NCBI RefSeq assembly: GCF_000017565.1
Contig: NC_009719.1
Coordinates: 1,612,001-1,676,000, forward strand
Reading direction: 5' to 3'
Origin: Parvibaculum lavamentivorans DS-1
GTDB taxonomy: Bacteria; Pseudomonadota; Alphaproteobacteria; Parvibaculales; Parvibaculaceae
DNA: 64,000 nucleotides
Part shown: positions 1 to 11,109 of the stretch, piece by piece
How the letters are laid out: each line of letters starts with the position of its first letter
How positions within the stretch are numbered: the stretch's first letter is position 1
Made by a program: the position numbers and the translations under genes
Notes under the pieces: generated by a model
Database searches by the model: none
What the model was told of the DNA's origin: nothing
What the model saw: the letters and a program-made list of their open reading frames with translations, nothing else

Positions 1-536
1 GGCAGGCCGGCCGCAATGACGCCTTCGAGGATCGAGGCGTGGATGGCCTGGCTCGAACGCATGGCGTCCGAGCCGCCGCGCAGGATCGCAGCGTTGCCGG
101 ATTTGAGGCACAGCGCGCCGGCATCGGCGGTGACGTTGGGCCGGCTTTCATAAATGATGCCGATGACGCCCAGCGGTACACGTACACGCGAAATGTGGAG
201 GCCGTTCGGCCGGTCCCATTCAGCCATTGTTGCGCCGACAGGATCGGGCAGGGCAGCAATCTCCTCAAGCGCGCGCGCGATCGCCTCGATGCGCTTCGTG
301 TCGAGCGTCATGCGGTCGATCAGCGAGGGCGCGGTGCCGCTTTTCACCGCGTCGGCCACATCTTCGGCATTCGCCGCCAGAATATCGTCGATATTGGCGC
401 GCACGGCCATGGCGGCGGCGAGCAGCGCGGCGTCCTTCTGCTTGGTCGGGGCTTGTGCGAGCAAGCGCGAGGCGCTGCGCGCTGCGACGCCGATCTCCTC
501 CATCAGAAGAGAAACATCCTGCCTGTCAGCGTTCAT
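1..536 (-). CDS. proA: gamma-glutamyl phosphate reductase, N-terminal part
   Basis: Second step of proline synthesis: NADPH-dependent reduction of gamma-glutamyl phosphate to the semialdehyde. The gene reads off the left window edge, so only about 178 N-terminal residues are present. I translated them from the complement: the ATG is at 534-536, and the product contains VPLGVIGIIYESRPNVT followed by LKSGNAAILRGGSDA, both typical of the ProA aldehyde-dehydrogenase fold. The catalytic Cys lies outside the window. It is the last visible gene of the GNAT-obgE-proB-proA run, 85 bases downstream of proB. Family assignment is firm; the C-terminal end is unseen. Confidence 0.93.
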   Translation of the reverse strand, partial: MNADRQDVSLLMEEIGVAARSASRLLAQAPTKQKDAALLAAAMAVRANIDDILAANAEDVADAVKSGTAPSLIDRMTLDTKRIEAIARALEEIAALPDPVGATMAEWDRPNGLHISRVRVPLGVIGIIYESRPNVTADAGALCLKSGNAAILRGGSDAMRSSQAIHASILEGVIAAGL

Positions 537-621
537 TTTCAGGATATTCACTTGCACTACCTGTTGTTCAGAGAGCCGCCCGAGTATTTCAGGCAGGCGG
601 AAGAGTTTCAACTTGGCTTAT

Positions 622-3357
<2,736 letters not shown>

Positions 3358-3370
3358 CCCGAAAGGGCAT

Positions 3371-3400
3371 GAAAAAAGGGAGATGGCGGCCCATCTCCCT
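3371..3400 (-). terminator. rho-independent terminator after rpmA
   Basis: A perfect 10-bp inverted repeat (AGGGAGATGG / CCATCTCCCT) with loop CGGC. On the minus strand it is followed by six U (complement of AAAAAA at 3372-3377). It lies 47 bases beyond the rpmA stop and just ahead of the GNAT start, closing the rplU-rpmA transcript. Confidence 0.9.
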
Positions 3401-3446
3401 CTCTATATTCCGATGGTCGCCACCCGAGGTGGCGTACACCTCGATA

Positions 3447-3728
3447 TCAGTCAGCCGCCTTGGCCGGCATCTCTGCCGGAACGACAACCGATACGAACGA
3501 GCGGCCGTTCTTGCCGTTGCGGAATTCCACAACGCCTTCCGACTTCGCGAAGATCGTATGATCCTTGCCGATACCGACATTGCGGCCGGGATGCCACTTG
3601 GTGCCGCGCTGGCGAATGATGATGTTGCCCGGAATGACGCTTTCGCCACCGAACTTCTTCACGCCGAGACGGCGGCCGGCGCTATCGCGACCGTTGCGGG
3701 ATGAACCGCCTGCCTTTTTATGGGCCAT
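3447..3728 (-). CDS. rpmA: 50S ribosomal protein L27
   Basis: Structural protein of the large subunit near the peptidyl-transferase centre. The 93-residue product begins [16 protein letters not shown], the near-invariant L27 N terminus. It continues through [14 protein letters not shown] and GKDHTIFA, and the length is normal. The N terminus starts directly at the mature sequence, without the cleaved extension seen in Firmicutes. It is 21 bases downstream of rplU and followed by a strong terminator, so the two form one transcript. Confidence 0.98.
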   Translation of the reverse strand: MAHKKAGGSSRNGRDSAGRRLGVKKFGGESVIPGNIIIRQRGTKWHPGRNVGIGKDHTIFAKSEGVVEFRNGKNGRSFVSVVVPAEMPAKAAD

Positions 3729-3749
3729 GTTTCTACTCCTGCGTGCCGC

Positions 3750-4061
3750 TTAGCCGGCGATGTCGAGGATCTTGACGAGCATCAGATCCTGGCGATGGCC
3801 GTTCTTGCGGCGATAGTTCTGGCGACGGCGCTTCTTGAAGATCGTGATCTTCGGGCCGCGCGTGTGTTCGACGATCTCGGCTTTGACCTTGGCGCCATCG
3901 ACGAGCGGCGCGCCGACTTTGAGCGTGCCGCCTTCGCCGCCCAGCATCAGGACTTCGAGGTCGATCTTGTCGCCGGCTTCGCCGCCGTTGCGCTCAACCT
4001 CGAGCACATCGTCTTTCGCGACCCTGTATTGCTTGCCGCCGGTCCGGATGACTGCGAACAT
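3750..4061 (-). CDS. rplU: 50S ribosomal protein L21
   Basis: Large-subunit protein binding 23S rRNA. The product from the ATG at 4061 is 103 residues and begins MFAVIRTGGKQYRV, the canonical L21 start. An upstream in-frame ATG at 4076 would add five residues (MVDLP) not expected in the family, so I used the inner start. The C-terminal KFKKRRRQNYRRKNGHRQ-like basic stretch is the RNA-binding signature region. First gene of the rplU-rpmA operon. Confidence 0.97.
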   Translation of the reverse strand: MFAVIRTGGKQYRVAKDDVLEVERNGGEAGDKIDLEVLMLGGEGGTLKVGAPLVDGAKVKAEIVEHTRGPKITIFKKRRRQNYRRKNGHRQDLMLVKILDIAG

Positions 4062-4202
4062 CGGTAAATCCACCATTTAACGAAATAAAGACCGGCGCGC
4101 CGCCTGTTGGAGCGGCACGGGCCGAATTGGCGCGCAATATACAGGGGGAGGTCGGAGTGTCAAGCGATGGAATCGCGCTGGAATGGCCGATTTCAAGGCT
4201 TT

Positions 4203-4967
4203 TCAGGCCGCTGCCGCCTTGCGGAAGCTGCGCCAGGCGCACAGGCAGAGAAAATAAAGAGAACTTGCCCAGAAGGCCCAGAAAGCGAGTGGGGCGGTAG
4301 CGGCCAGGGAGATCCCCGGTACGCTTTGAAATACCAGCCAGAAGGTGGCGGCGGCCCATATCGCGGTGGCGAGCAAAGTCGGTACCCGCAGATGAACCAC
4401 CCGGAACGGATGGACGAATTTCAGGGGCACGAAGGTGAGGATGCCCAGGACCGCGATGACCGCGAGATTGAGCCAAGGGCCGGTTCCGGCGATATAAAAG
4501 TAAAGAACCACCATGTTCCAGACGGCGGGAAAGCCCGAAAAATAGTTGTCGGGGGTCTTCATTTCCCTGTTGCCGAAGCAATAGAGCGAGGTTGTCATAA
4601 TGTAGGCGGCAGCGGGAATGCCCCAGCCGTCCGGCACCAGTCCGAAGCGGAAAATGAGCAGCGCCGGTATTACCGTGTAGGTCAGGTAGTCGATCACGAG
4701 GTCCAGTATCGCACCGTCGAAACGAGGGGCGTATTCGCTGACCCGGACCCGGCGAGCCATTGGCCCGTCAAAGCCATCGATGATGAGGGCTGCTCCCAGC
4801 CAGAGGAGAGCCAGGCGAAGGTCGCCCGCGATCAACGCCGCAATGGCCAGGAGCCCGGTGACGACGCCGCTGGCCGTGAAGGCATGTACGGCCCATGCGG
4901 CGGCCACGCGGGTGCGCGGCAGGGGCGCAGGGACGGGCTTTTCGCGTTCGCTCCGGGTGTCGCTCAT
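4203..4967 (-). CDS. pcs: phosphatidylcholine synthase (CDP-alcohol phosphatidyltransferase)
   Basis: Inner-membrane enzyme that condenses CDP-diacylglycerol with choline to give phosphatidylcholine in one step. The 254-residue product has several membrane segments. The modified CDP-alcohol transferase motif appears as DGFDGPMARR near residue 65 and RFDGAILDLVIDYLTY near 82, which is the Pcs version (DG...AR...G...D...D). The following YCFGNREMKTPDNYFSGFP stretch is also typical of Pcs. Found mainly in alphaproteobacteria. It lies alone between rplU and tRNA-Ser, and no terminator is obvious. Confidence 0.9.
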   Translation of the reverse strand: MSDTRSEREKPVPAPLPRTRVAAAWAVHAFTASGVVTGLLAIAALIAGDLRLALLWLGAALIIDGFDGPMARRVRVSEYAPRFDGAILDLVIDYLTYTVIPALLIFRFGLVPDGWGIPAAAYIMTTSLYCFGNREMKTPDNYFSGFPAVWNMVVLYFYIAGTGPWLNLAVIAVLGILTFVPLKFVHPFRVVHLRVPTLLATAIWAAATFWLVFQSVPGISLAATAPLAFWAFWASSLYFLCLCAWRSFRKAAAA

Positions 4968-5111
4968 GGCGCCATCCTAGCAGGACGCGGGAACTTCGCC
5001 CAACTGCCTGCTTTGGGGCCGAGATCCGGTCTTGTGCAAGCGAGGTGTCGCGTCTACATTCCGCGCCGTTTCGACCCTACGGGCGGCCCAGAGGCCCTGC
5101 CCGTCCTCTGC

Positions 5112-5201
<90 letters not shown>

Positions 5202-5276
5202 CTTACGGCTTGATAATTATCCGGTCATGCCCGAGTTTGATCTGAGATTTGTTGCTCGGCACGGGGGGTGTGGGTC

Positions 5277-5741
5277 GTGAGCAGAAATTTCCATTATTCC
5301 GTTCGGTTGCTTTTAACCGCCTGCGGCTTTGCTGTCGGGCTTGGCGTCCTGCCAGCCGGCGCGGCGGACAAGATCGTCATGATGCCGGTCAAGCCGGCGC
5401 TCGAAACACCTGCCGCGCGAGAGAAGCTCGACGGTTCGGTCGGTTTCTATTTCGGCGATACGGCCCATCCGCAAGTCGTGGAATCCCTTGGCACCGTCAC
5501 CTCAAGAAAGAAGACGAATGCCTTCGCCAAGTCGGATGCCGAAACCTGTCAGCATGTGGCGCTGTCGACCTTTATCGAGTTGCAGCATCAGGCGCAGCTG
5601 CGCGGGGGCAACGCGGTGATCAACATCGTCAGCGTCTATGACGGCAAGGAACGCAAGAGCGATACGGAATATGAATGCCGCGTTGGCTTTCTGATGTCTG
5701 GCGTCGCCCTCAAGGGTGAAGTCGTCAAACTGGCGAAGTAG
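5277..5741 (+). CDS. small exported protein of unknown function, beside the APE operon
   Basis: From the GTG at 5277 the product is 154 residues. It has an N-terminal signal peptide (hydrophobic stretch about 9-27, likely cut after AGA/A) and a mature domain with two Cys (ETCQHVALS and YECRVGFL) and the GGNAVINIVSVY motif. Small secreted proteins of this look have often been mislabelled as excinuclease ATPase subunits and, from memory, accompany APE clusters; nothing here is an ATPase. The start was chosen because GGGGG at 5263-5267 is well spaced for 5277 and too close for the GTG at 5268. It precedes the chain-length factor by 68 bases in the same direction and may be the first operon gene. 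Confidence 0.75.
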   Translation: MSRNFHYSVRLLLTACGFAVGLGVLPAGAADKIVMMPVKPALETPAAREKLDGSVGFYFGDTAHPQVVESLGTVTSRKKTNAFAKSDAETCQHVALSTFIELQHQAQLRGGNAVINIVSVYDGKERKSDTEYECRVGFLMSGVALKGEVVKLAK

Positions 5742-5809
5742 CTCCGGCCGAAGCCGGCGACGGAGGCGATGCCGGTGCCGGCTTGGTAAAGCGTTCCGGG
5801 GAGGGAGCG

Positions 5810-6571
5810 ATGCAATCCGATCGCGCAATGCCCGGTCCGGCAGGCCTGTCCGCCGTCTTTGTCGAATCCTGGGCGGCGATGCTTGCAGATGCGCCGGGCG
5901 AACCGCCGGTGCGGCTCGGTGCTTGTGCGGCCGACGCGGATATTCCGGCGGGGTTGAGACGCCGCCTTGGTCCGCTTGCGCGCATGGGGGTTGCCTGCGG
6001 CCTCGGCATAGCTCCGGAAGGAGACGCGGACATTGTCTTTTGTTCGCGCTATGGCGACCTCTCGCTCGCGCATCAATTGCTGGCGGCGCTTGTTGCAACC
6101 GAACCGATGTCGCCTGCGGGGTTTTCGATGTCAGTGCATAATGCGGTGCCGGGCGTGCTCGATCTCGCTCGCAAGGCGCGGATCGGCCATACGGCGATTG
6201 CCGCCGGTGCGCAAACTTTCTCGGCGGGCCTTGCGGAAGCATGGCTTCGCCTCGGAGAGCGGCCGCATCTCCGGCTTGTGCTTGTCTTTGCCGATCTTCC
6301 GCTGCCCGACATCTACCGTCAGTTTGCAGATGAGGATGCCGGCGGTGCCGCATTCGCGCTGCGGCTCTCTGCCGAGCCCGGAGAGGCGCGCGCGGTCTCG
6401 ATTACGCGTAGCGCCGCCGGGGACGCATCTCCCGCGGCGCTCGAAAATCCGCCTGCGGAACTTCTTGTAAGACGGCTCGTGGACAGTCTTTGCTCCGATG
6501 CGCCCGCGTTGTCATGGCGTTCGCAAGGATCGCTGTGGCGTTTGGGAAAATCCTCCGATGAAGCGGCTTGA
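5810..6571 (+). CDS. beta-ketoacyl synthase-like chain-length factor (ApeC-type)
   Basis: Probable non-catalytic partner of the APE ketosynthase, helping set polyene length. The 253-residue product matches the short ketoacyl-synthase-like family (PF13723 type): GFSMSVHNAVPGVLDLARK, then IAAGAQTFSAGLAEAW where an active ketosynthase would have its Cys nucleophile. No Cys is present there, so it should not condense by itself. The ATG at 5810 has GGGGAGGG 4 bases upstream; a longer in-frame start at 5783 lacks this. First clear biosynthetic gene of a run whose members overlap or abut up to 21892. Its stop lies inside the next gene. Confidence 0.88.
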   Translation: MQSDRAMPGPAGLSAVFVESWAAMLADAPGEPPVRLGACAADADIPAGLRRRLGPLARMGVACGLGIAPEGDADIVFCSRYGDLSLAHQLLAALVATEPMSPAGFSMSVHNAVPGVLDLARKARIGHTAIAAGAQTFSAGLAEAWLRLGERPHLRLVLVFADLPLPDIYRQFADEDAGGAAFALRLSAEPGEARAVSITRSAAGDASPAALENPPAELLVRRLVDSLCSDAPALSWRSQGSLWRLGKSSDEAA

Positions 6572-7361
6572 TTATTTCTGGAGGCTCTTCGGGACGGGGC
6601 TTTCCTTTTTCTTTTTCGGCATTGGCGGTCTTGTCCTGTCACTCACGGTCTTCCCGCTGATGAACCTCGTGGTCAGGGATCGCGAAAGGCGGGCCGCCCA
6701 TGCGCAGCGCCTCGTGCACATCATGTTTCGCCTGCACCGGAATTTCATGATCGTGATGGGTGTCCTCGATTTCGAGGTGCATAATGCGGAGGCGCTGGCT
6801 ACGGACGAGGGCGTGCTCGTTGTCGCGAACCATCCGACGCTTCTCGATGTCGTGTTGCTGATGTCGCTGATGCGCCGCTCGCAATGCATCGTGAAAGCGG
6901 ACATCTGGCGCAACCCCTTCATGCGCGGCGTGGTTAATGCAACCGGCTATATCCGTAACGACGGCGATGCGGAGACGCTTGTCGCGGATTGTGCACGTAT
7001 GCTCGCCCAGGGACACAACCTTATCGTGTTCCCTGAGGGCTCCCGCACGGTTCCGGACGCACCTGTCAAACTGCAGCGTGGCGTGGCGAATATCGCGATC
7101 CGGGCCGGCTCGCCGATACGTCTGGTTACCATAAGGTGCGAACCGCCGACCCTGATGAAGGGTCAGAAATGGTACGAGATTCCCCCGCGCCGCATGCATT
7201 TTACCATCACGGTGCACGGATTGGTTGAAACCGGGGCTTATATAGGTGAATCTGTGCCATCTATTGCCGCGCGGCGTCTGAACGATTTTCTGGCCGAGTG
7301 GCTGACGGGGGAAGTGGGGCATGGAACGGATCGAAGATCGAATTCGGCGTCTCATCGTTGA
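6558..7361 (+). CDS. lysophospholipid acyltransferase family protein (ApeD-type)
   Basis: Inner-membrane acyltransferase of the PlsC superfamily, 267 residues. An N-terminal membrane segment (residues 13-40) is followed by the catalytic NHPTLLD box (His92, Asp97) and FPEGSRT near residue 155, both diagnostic. In APE clusters this enzyme is thought to help build the lipid anchor of the pigment; the actual acceptor is not known from sequence. The start at 6558 overlaps the CLF stop by 14 bases, and the C terminus overlaps the first ACP gene by 41 bases, so the three are translationally coupled. Confidence 0.87.
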   Translation: MKRLDYFWRLFGTGLSFFFFGIGGLVLSLTVFPLMNLVVRDRERRAAHAQRLVHIMFRLHRNFMIVMGVLDFEVHNAEALATDEGVLVVANHPTLLDVVLLMSLMRRSQCIVKADIWRNPFMRGVVNATGYIRNDGDAETLVADCARMLAQGHNLIVFPEGSRTVPDAPVKLQRGVANIAIRAGSPIRLVTIRCEPPTLMKGQKWYEIPPRRMHFTITVHGLVETGAYIGESVPSIAARRLNDFLAEWLTGEVGHGTDRRSNSASHR

Positions 7362-7599
7362 GACGCTGAATCTGGAAGATATTTCCGCTCAGGACATTGA
7401 CGAGGAAGAGCCGCTTTTCGGGGAAGGGCTCGGGCTCGATTCCATCGATGCTCTCGAAATCGGTATCGAAATTCAGAAGACGTTTGGCGTGAAGATCGAC
7501 TCGAAGGATGAAGATCTTGCCGGTCACTTCTCAAGCGTGAGGGCATTGGCGCGCTTTATCACGCGGCAGCAGCAGGGGCAGGTTCATGAACCGGGATGA
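7321..7599 (+). CDS. acyl carrier protein, first APE copy (ApeE-type)
   Basis: Carries the growing aryl polyene as a 4'-phosphopantetheine thioester. The 92-residue acidic protein has the attachment motif GLGLDSIDALE with Ser41. Its sequence is clearly different from the ACP encoded next door (only the helix II motif is shared), so the pair is unlikely to be a recent duplication. APE systems commonly use two dedicated ACPs with different roles (starter loading and chain extension). It overlaps the preceding acyltransferase by 41 bases and the following ACP by 14. Confidence 0.93.
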   Translation: MERIEDRIRRLIVETLNLEDISAQDIDEEEPLFGEGLGLDSIDALEIGIEIQKTFGVKIDSKDEDLAGHFSSVRALARFITRQQQGQVHEPG

Positions 7600-7837
7600 A
7601 ATTTACGAGAAGCTGAAAGGGTTTCTGATCGAACTCTTCGAAATCCCGGAAGAGCGGATTTCGCTCGATGCCCACCTGTCGGATGATCTCGATCTCGACA
7701 GCATCGATGCAGTCGACCTCATTCTCAAACTCCAGGAATTTATCGGCCGCAAGGTTTCAGCGGAACAGTTCCGCTCGGTGCGGACGGTTCGCGATGTCAT
7801 CGACCAGGTTCATGAGCTTCTCGGCCAGGCGGCCTGA
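7586..7837 (+). CDS. acyl carrier protein, second APE copy (ApeF-type)
   Basis: An 83-residue ACP with the phosphopantetheine site DDLDLDSIDAVD, Ser39, and typical four-helix spacing (helix III region IGRKVSAEQF). No phosphopantetheinyl transferase gene is in the window, so activation must rely on an enzyme encoded elsewhere. It overlaps the first ACP by 14 bases and the following membrane protein by 26. Confidence 0.93.
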   Translation: MNRDEIYEKLKGFLIELFEIPEERISLDAHLSDDLDLDSIDAVDLILKLQEFIGRKVSAEQFRSVRTVRDVIDQVHELLGQAA

Positions 7838-8393
7838 TCCCTGGGCTACGGCCCTGACGATCGCGATGCTGCTCATCCCGATGGCAACGGCGATCGGTCT
7901 GCGCTGGATAGGACCCTGGCCCATCATCGTTGCGCTGGTAGGCTGCATTGCCGCGCGTATTCTCCTTCCGCGGGCGGTGCCCGTTCCTCTTGCAATGACG
8001 ATCTGTCTCGTCGCCGTTGCCGCCGGTGTGCTTGCTGTCGGCACGGTGGCTCCCGACCTTGCGGCGCGGCTCTATCCCGTCTTTATGAGCGTTACGATGC
8101 TTGTCGCCTTTGTCGTTACCCTGTTCCGCCCTCCGAGCATGATCGAGCGTTTCGCCCGGATCATGGAGCCGGATCTCGACATGCGGGGTGTGCGCTACAC
8201 CCGGAAAGTCACTTATGTCTGGGTGGGGTTTTTCGCGCTGAACGCTATCGTCGCCTTGTGGACCGTGCAACAGGGCGACCTTTTCTATTGGGGGCTTTAC
8301 AACGGCTTCATCAGCTATCTTCTTGCAGGCTCTCTCTTCGCAATCGAGTTTACCGTACGCCGGCGCGTGCGCGCGCGGAACGGGCCGGCATGA
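7812..8393 (+). CDS. COG4648-type membrane protein of APE cluster (ApeG-type)
   Basis: A 193-residue polytopic membrane protein with about five hydrophobic segments. It contains the conserved loop FRPPSMIERFARIMEPDL and the segment GLYNGFISYLLAG, which mark the COG4648 family found almost only in APE/xanthomonadin/flexirubin loci. Function is not established; a membrane scaffold or transport role is a guess. The start at 7812 lies inside the ACP gene, giving a 26-base overlap. Its stop overlaps the ligase start as ATGA. Confidence 0.82.
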   Translation: MSFSARRPDPWATALTIAMLLIPMATAIGLRWIGPWPIIVALVGCIAARILLPRAVPVPLAMTICLVAVAAGVLAVGTVAPDLAARLYPVFMSVTMLVAFVVTLFRPPSMIERFARIMEPDLDMRGVRYTRKVTYVWVGFFALNAIVALWTVQQGDLFYWGLYNGFISYLLAGSLFAIEFTVRRRVRARNGPA

Positions 8394-10045
8394 TGGAAAG
8401 TCTCTGGCATTTTCTGTCCACCGCAGCACCTGAAACGCTCGTTGCCACAGATGGTAAACGAGCGGCGACGGCGGGGCGTATTCGCGCAGCCGCGCGGCGT
8501 GTCACAGAGTATCTCGGCGCAGGCGAGGCGCCTGTCGTTCTCTATTGCGAGGATGCCGCGAACTTCATCGCAGGTTTCGCCGGCGCACTTGCCGCCGGCC
8601 GCGAAGTGCGCCTGCCCGGACATGCCGCGCCGGATTATCTGCGCGAAATAGGTGCCGGCGGCGCCGCCTTCGTGAGCGATCTGTACGGCGTGAATGCGAT
8701 CCCGGCCTCTGTCTGCGTGCCGGATGAGGCGGACGCGGTCCTTCCGCCTCTGCCGGATGGCCGGGTTTCTTTCTTCACCTCCGGCTCGTCCGGCGAGCCC
8801 AAGCTCTGCATGAAGTCGCTGCATCAACTCGCGGCGGAAGTTGAGGTGCTGCGCCGCCAATGGGGCGCGCCGGATGGTGCGGTCGCCGGAACCGTTTCGC
8901 ACCAGCATATATACGGAATGCTTTTTCGCGTTCTCTGGCCGCTCTCATCGGGGGCGCGGATTTTTTCGCCGCAACTCGAAACATGGGAAGCGGTGGCGGC
9001 GTGGCTGGAGCCCGGCGGCGTCATTGTATCGAGCCCCGCCCATCTGTCGCGGATACCCGCTGCCGTCCATTTGCCTGTCGTACCTGCGGCGATTTTTTCC
9101 TCGGGCGGACCGCTTTCTCTCCAGGACGCGCAGAATGCAGGCGCGCAGTTTGGCGTTATCCCTGTCGAGGTGTTGGGCAGCACGGAAACGGGGGGCGTCG
9201 CCTGGAGGCAACAAAGCGCTGCGGGTATTCCCTGGACGCCTATGCCCGAGGTCGAGATTCGCTCCGATGACGAAGGCGCGCTTGCGGTCAGGTCGCCCTT
9301 CACCGGCCATGAAGGTTTTCTCTCCATGGGGGACGCGGTTGAGATAAGTGAGGATGGCCGTTTCGTGCTCAAGGGCCGTCTCGACCGTATCGTGAAAGTT
9401 GAGGGCAAGCGGGTGTCGCTGCCGCGCGTGGAGGACGTGCTGAAGTCGCAACCGGAAGTCTCGGACGCTGCGGCTATCGACCTCCCCGCACGGCAGGGTG
9501 CGCTTGGCGCCGCCGTGGTGCTGACGGCCGAGGGCGATGCTCTGCTCGCGCGTATGGGCCGTTTTCGCTTCTCCCGTCATTTGCGCACCGCGCTCAAATC
9601 GCGCCTTGAATCTATGGAGCAGCCGCGCTACTGGCGTTTCATTTCCCGGCTCCCCGAGAATGCGCAGGGAAAACGTGTCGCAGCCGATCTCCGCGCGCTC
9701 TTCGTCTCGCCTGAGCTGCCGGAAATCGATGCGAGCGATGTCGATGGCGACAGTGCCCGGTTCGACCTTCGCCTGCAGCCGGACCTCCGCTGGTTCGAAG
9801 GCCATTTCCCGGATCAGCCGATCCTTCCCGGCGTTGCACAGCTTCACATCGCGGCGAAATTTGCCGAGCGGATATGGGGCTCCGTTTTCGATGGAAGGGA
9901 AATGTCCCGCATCAAGTTCAAACGCGTCATGCAGCCGGAAGAGCGCATATCGCTGGCGCTCGAGAGAAGCGGTTCGCGCCTCGACTTCAAATACAGCATT
10001 GACGGCGAGGTCGTGGCGAGTGGCACGCTCAGGAGCGATCCGTGA
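8390..10045 (+). CDS. fused acyl-ACP ligase and hotdog dehydratase (ApeH-ApeI)
   Basis: A 551-residue fusion of two APE activities that are usually separate proteins. Residues 1-445 form an ANL-superfamily adenylating ligase: P-loop FFTSGSSGEPK at 128-138, then VEVLGSTETGGVAWR and LKGRLDRIVKVEGKRV, the last holding the hinge/Lys region. It should activate the aryl acid and load it on an ACP. Residues about 450-551 are a FabZ/FabA-type hotdog domain with FEGHFPDQPILPG (His near 472), expected to dehydrate 3-hydroxyacyl-ACP. The ATG at 8390 overlaps the previous stop as ATGA; a second Met follows directly. No stop or restart separates the two domains, so this is a true single reading frame. Confidence 0.88.
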   Translation: MMESLWHFLSTAAPETLVATDGKRAATAGRIRAAARRVTEYLGAGEAPVVLYCEDAANFIAGFAGALAAGREVRLPGHAAPDYLREIGAGGAAFVSDLYGVNAIPASVCVPDEADAVLPPLPDGRVSFFTSGSSGEPKLCMKSLHQLAAEVEVLRRQWGAPDGAVAGTVSHQHIYGMLFRVLWPLSSGARIFSPQLETWEAVAAWLEPGGVIVSSPAHLSRIPAAVHLPVVPAAIFSSGGPLSLQDAQNAGAQFGVIPVEVLGSTETGGVAWRQQSAAGIPWTPMPEVEIRSDDEGALAVRSPFTGHEGFLSMGDAVEISEDGRFVLKGRLDRIVKVEGKRVSLPRVEDVLKSQPEVSDAAAIDLPARQGALGAAVVLTAEGDALLARMGRFRFSRHLRTALKSRLESMEQPRYWRFISRLPENAQGKRVAADLRALFVSPELPEIDASDVDGDSARFDLRLQPDLRWFEGHFPDQPILPGVAQLHIAAKFAERIWGSVFDGREMSRIKFKRVMQPEERISLALERSGSRLDFKYSIDGEVVASGTLRSDP

Positions 10046-11109
10046 ATGGCGTAAACGCATGTGCGGTCATTCCGACATACAAGCACACGGAGGCACTTGG
10101 CCGGATTGTCCAGTTTCTGCGCGGGCAAGGATTGCCTGTCATTATCGTCGATGATGGAAATGCGCCCGATGCCGCGCAGCGCATTGCCTGTCTCGCGGCA
10201 TCGCATGATGGCGTGGAGCTGTGCCGGCGCGATGTGAATGGCGGCAAGGGCGCTGCGGTGCTCGATGGTCTCGCCCGCGCCGAGATGCGCGGCTTTACGC
10301 ATGCGGTGCAAGTCGACGCCGATGGCCAGCACGATCTCGCGCGCGTGGCGGATCTGCTGGCGTCCGCCCGCACGCATCCCCATGCCCTCGTCACGGGCGA
10401 GCCGGTCTATGACGAAACGGTGCCGCAGAGCCGGCGCATCGCCCGCTGGATAACGCATTTCTGGGTAGCCGTGAACACGCTTTCCTTTCGCATCGTCGAC
10501 AGCATGTGCGGCTTCCGCGTTTATCCCGTGGCCGAGACACTTGCCGCGGCGCGTGCTGCCGGCATTTCCCGGCGTATGGCGTTCGACACGGAGATACTGG
10601 TGCGCCTCGTCTGGCGCGGCGTGGATGTCGTGACGCTTCCGGTCGCCGTTACCTATCCCGCCGGCAATCATTCCAATTTTGCGATGTGGGACGATAATCT
10701 GCGTCTTTCCGGAATGCACGCCAAGCTGTTCTTTCTCATGCTTGCGCGGCTGCCCGGCATCCTTCTTTCCCGCATGCTCGGTCTCTCTCCTTCGTCCTCC
10801 CGCTCTTCATCTCACTGGGCCGCCATAGGCGAACGTGGCAGCTATGCGGGGCTCTGGCTCCTCGGCCTTGTCTACCGGCTCTTTGGCCGTCATGTCGCCG
10901 GTCGTGCTCTTCTTCTTTCTCACAGGTACGGAGCAGCGGCGCGGTTCTCTCGGCTATCTCGCTCGCGCTCATGCCGCCGGTCTCATCGCTTCGAAGCCGA
11001 ACTGGCTTTTGTCGTTCCGACATTTCCTCACATTCGCCTCTTCAGCCGTCGACAAGCTTGCCGCATGGACAGGCAACATTCCGCCTTCGGCCGTCGACGG
11101 TGTGGATGA
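10042..11109 (+). CDS. GT2 glycosyltransferase running into a frameshifted acyltransferase N terminus (ApeJ-type)
   Basis: Starts at a GTG overlapping the previous stop (GTGA). Residues 1-240 are a family 2 glycosyltransferase: AVIPTYKH, IIVDDGN, VNGGKGAAVLDG and the metal-binding VDADGQHD, probably using an undecaprenyl or nucleotide sugar. After a short linker the frame continues into HWAAIGERGSYAGLWLL and YRLFGR, which look like the start of an LPLAT acyltransferase domain. From about 10890 the frame stops resembling the family. The remaining residues to 11109 are basic, Arg/Ser-rich and read as out of frame, while the rest of the acyltransferase continues one frame over. The real product is either a GT2 protein with a junk tail or part of a broken GT2-LPLAT fusion. 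Confidence 0.78.
   Translation: MNGVNACAVIPTYKHTEALGRIVQFLRGQGLPVIIVDDGNAPDAAQRIACLAASHDGVELCRRDVNGGKGAAVLDGLARAEMRGFTHAVQVDADGQHDLARVADLLASARTHPHALVTGEPVYDETVPQSRRIARWITHFWVAVNTLSFRIVDSMCGFRVYPVAETLAAARAAGISRRMAFDTEILVRLVWRGVDVVTLPVAVTYPAGNHSNFAMWDDNLRLSGMHAKLFFLMLARLPGILLSRMLGLSPSSSRSSSHWAAIGERGSYAGLWLLGLVYRLFGRHVAGRALLLSHRYGAAARFSRLSRSRSCRRSHRFEAELAFVVPTFPHIRLFSRRQACRMDRQHSAFGRRRCG

Noticed and set aside
10896-11109. C-terminal tail of the GT2 frame as a real domain
   Set aside because: Arg/Ser-rich, no family look, and the acyltransferase core occupies the same DNA in the other frame.
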